This document shows positions 63,064-64,000 of a stretch of DNA of 64,000 bases, piece by piece. The notes beneath the pieces are model-generated. The model did not search any database and had not been told where the DNA came from. It saw only the letters and a list, made by a program, of their open reading frames with translations. How positions within the stretch are numbered: position 1 is the stretch's first letter; every line of letters begins with the position of its first letter. This stretch comes from Allacma fusca (Eukaryota > Arthropoda > Collembola > Symphypleona > Sminthuridae). The stretch covers positions 37,726,783 through 37,790,782 of the forward strand of contig OX359250.1 of assembly GCA_947179485.1 (NCBI GenBank), in the 5' to 3' direction. The translations under genes were made by a program, and so were the position numbers.

Positions 63064-64000
63064 AATGGAGGCTCACGAAGAAGCAGAAAGCCCAAGGGAT
63101 ATAATCTCTGGTGCTTCCTCATTGAAAAGCTTCCTCAAACTGGAACCGGAAAAACTGAGAAAGAAACCACTCTCCAAGCCCCTTACCTTCAAGGAAAAAT
63201 GGTCCCAGCTCCTCTTCAATGAAGAATTCGCTGACGTTCATATCCGCGTGGGTACAGACTCCAATCCAAAATTTAACGATGAGAATTCCAATCCACGATT
63301 AGTATCCTTTCCTTGCCATAAATTAGTTCTAGCCACAAATTCCCCGTTCTTCTGGAATCTTTTTAAGAACGATGACTTAACGGTTATTCGATTCGTGGAG
63401 TTTTCGTCGGAGTCTATTCGAATTTTTTTAAGGGTATGATATGTCCGTTAATATGAATTTGTATTGACTTTGATTTACAATTCCCTAGCAGATGCTGTAC
63501 AAAATAATTTACATTCTTTAAACGATTCTGTTTGCAGTTTCTTTACACTGAAGAACTTCATGAAAAAATCTGGTCCTCCCATGAGATCCTTCTTCACATA
63601 TTGGAACTAGCTCAAAAGTTTCAAGTTCCTTCGCTGAAGTGGGTTTGCGTCCAAAGTTTCCCCAAATTACTTAAACTAACTTCGGACAATGTTTTTATGA
63701 TTTGGGTCCGTGCGAGGGAATATGAGGAACTGGAACTGGAAGAATTCGCTTTGAAATACATTTGCGAGTAAGGTCCAAGACTATTGTGGTCCACATTTTA
63801 AAGGCGTTGCCGTAAAATTACTTTTCGGCTCGAAGCGTTTCATGATGCTATAGAAGATATTTTTTTTTAGAACAGGTGATTTATTTTATTTTCAGGAACG
63901 CGGAAAAACTTCTCAGCGGATACCCGCCGCGTCCCTTTTTGGATATGGATCTCCAGGATTTAAAATGTTTACTGGCCAAGGACGAACTTCAAACAGAAGA
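63064..64000 (+). CDS. BTB/POZ-BACK domain protein, 5' part (host gene)
   Basis: Exon 1 from ATG 63,064 (M-E-A-H-E-E) to 63,433: a charged N-terminus, then the BTB domain beginning K-W-S-Q-L-L-F-N-E-E-F-A-D-V-H-I-R-V, with F-P-C-H-K-L-V-L-A and S-P-F-F-W-N-L-F. Intron 63,434-63,537 (GTATGA to TTTGCAG). Exon 2, 63,538-63,767, starts F-L-Y-T-E-E-L, finishing BTB, then A-R-E-Y-E-E-L-E-L-E. Intron 63,768-63,895 (GTAAGG to TTTTCAG). Exon 3 from 63,896 runs off the window with N-A-E-K-L-L-S-G-Y-P-P-R and L-L-A-K-D-E-L, a BACK domain. All phases join correctly and no lesion is seen. BTB-BACK proteins are commonly Cullin-3 adaptors; what follows (Kelch or other) is outside. Confidence 0.9.

Overview
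This is a eukaryotic (animal, most likely arthropod) genomic window. It is AT-rich, has short spliceosomal introns and is almost entirely transposable elements. Only one ordinary host gene is clear: a BTB-BACK gene running off the right edge. A small basic protein gene with a possible PC4/Sub1-like domain and a decayed dUTPase gene are the other possible host loci. No rRNA, tRNA or CRISPR locus was seen.

Layout. (1) 1-~15,400: right part of a Polinton/Maverick. Virion-type genes lie on the + strand (small basic core-like protein, two hypotheticals, capsid, adenain-like cysteine protease, a broken IAP-like BIR/RING gene). A degraded protein-primed DNA polymerase B with one intron lies on the - strand. 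A young BEL/Pao retrotransposon (242-6230, identical CGTAC target duplications) splits one Polinton gene. (2) 15,443-19,813: a truncated Ty3/gypsy element (gag-protease, - strand) between two identical 59-bp direct repeats, then the PC4-like gene and its duplicated 3' end. (3) 21,190-28,314: dUTPase pseudogene, Helitron 3' ends, two hAT-type non-autonomous elements and a Penelope-like element with a GIY-YIG domain. (4) 29,289-47,196: one Ty3/gypsy element swollen from about 7.3 kb to 17.9 kb by nested insertions. Its 5' LTR holds a Helitron, which holds a Harbinger-type MITE, which holds a DIRS-type retroelement, which holds a hAT-type element. Its leader separately holds another hAT-type element containing a pogo/Tigger-type element. 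(5) 47,486-50,432: a fold-back element and Helitron debris. (6) 50,433-59,530: a PIF/Harbinger transposon (MADF-type gene plus transposase) split by a second BEL/Pao element. (7) 60,329-62,719: a hAT element with a broken transposase. (8) 63,064-64,000: BTB-BACK gene.

The strongest less-obvious signals are these. Both gypsy elements carry a -1 frameshift signal at the gag/pol junction (slippery heptamer, short spacer, 7-bp hairpin). Insertion boundaries in the nested block can be read to the base. Six unrelated hAT-type elements each have ends filled with their own short repeat. The Polinton carries an IAP-like gene and an intron-containing polymerase. Family calls come from recognised motifs read by eye; no database search was run.
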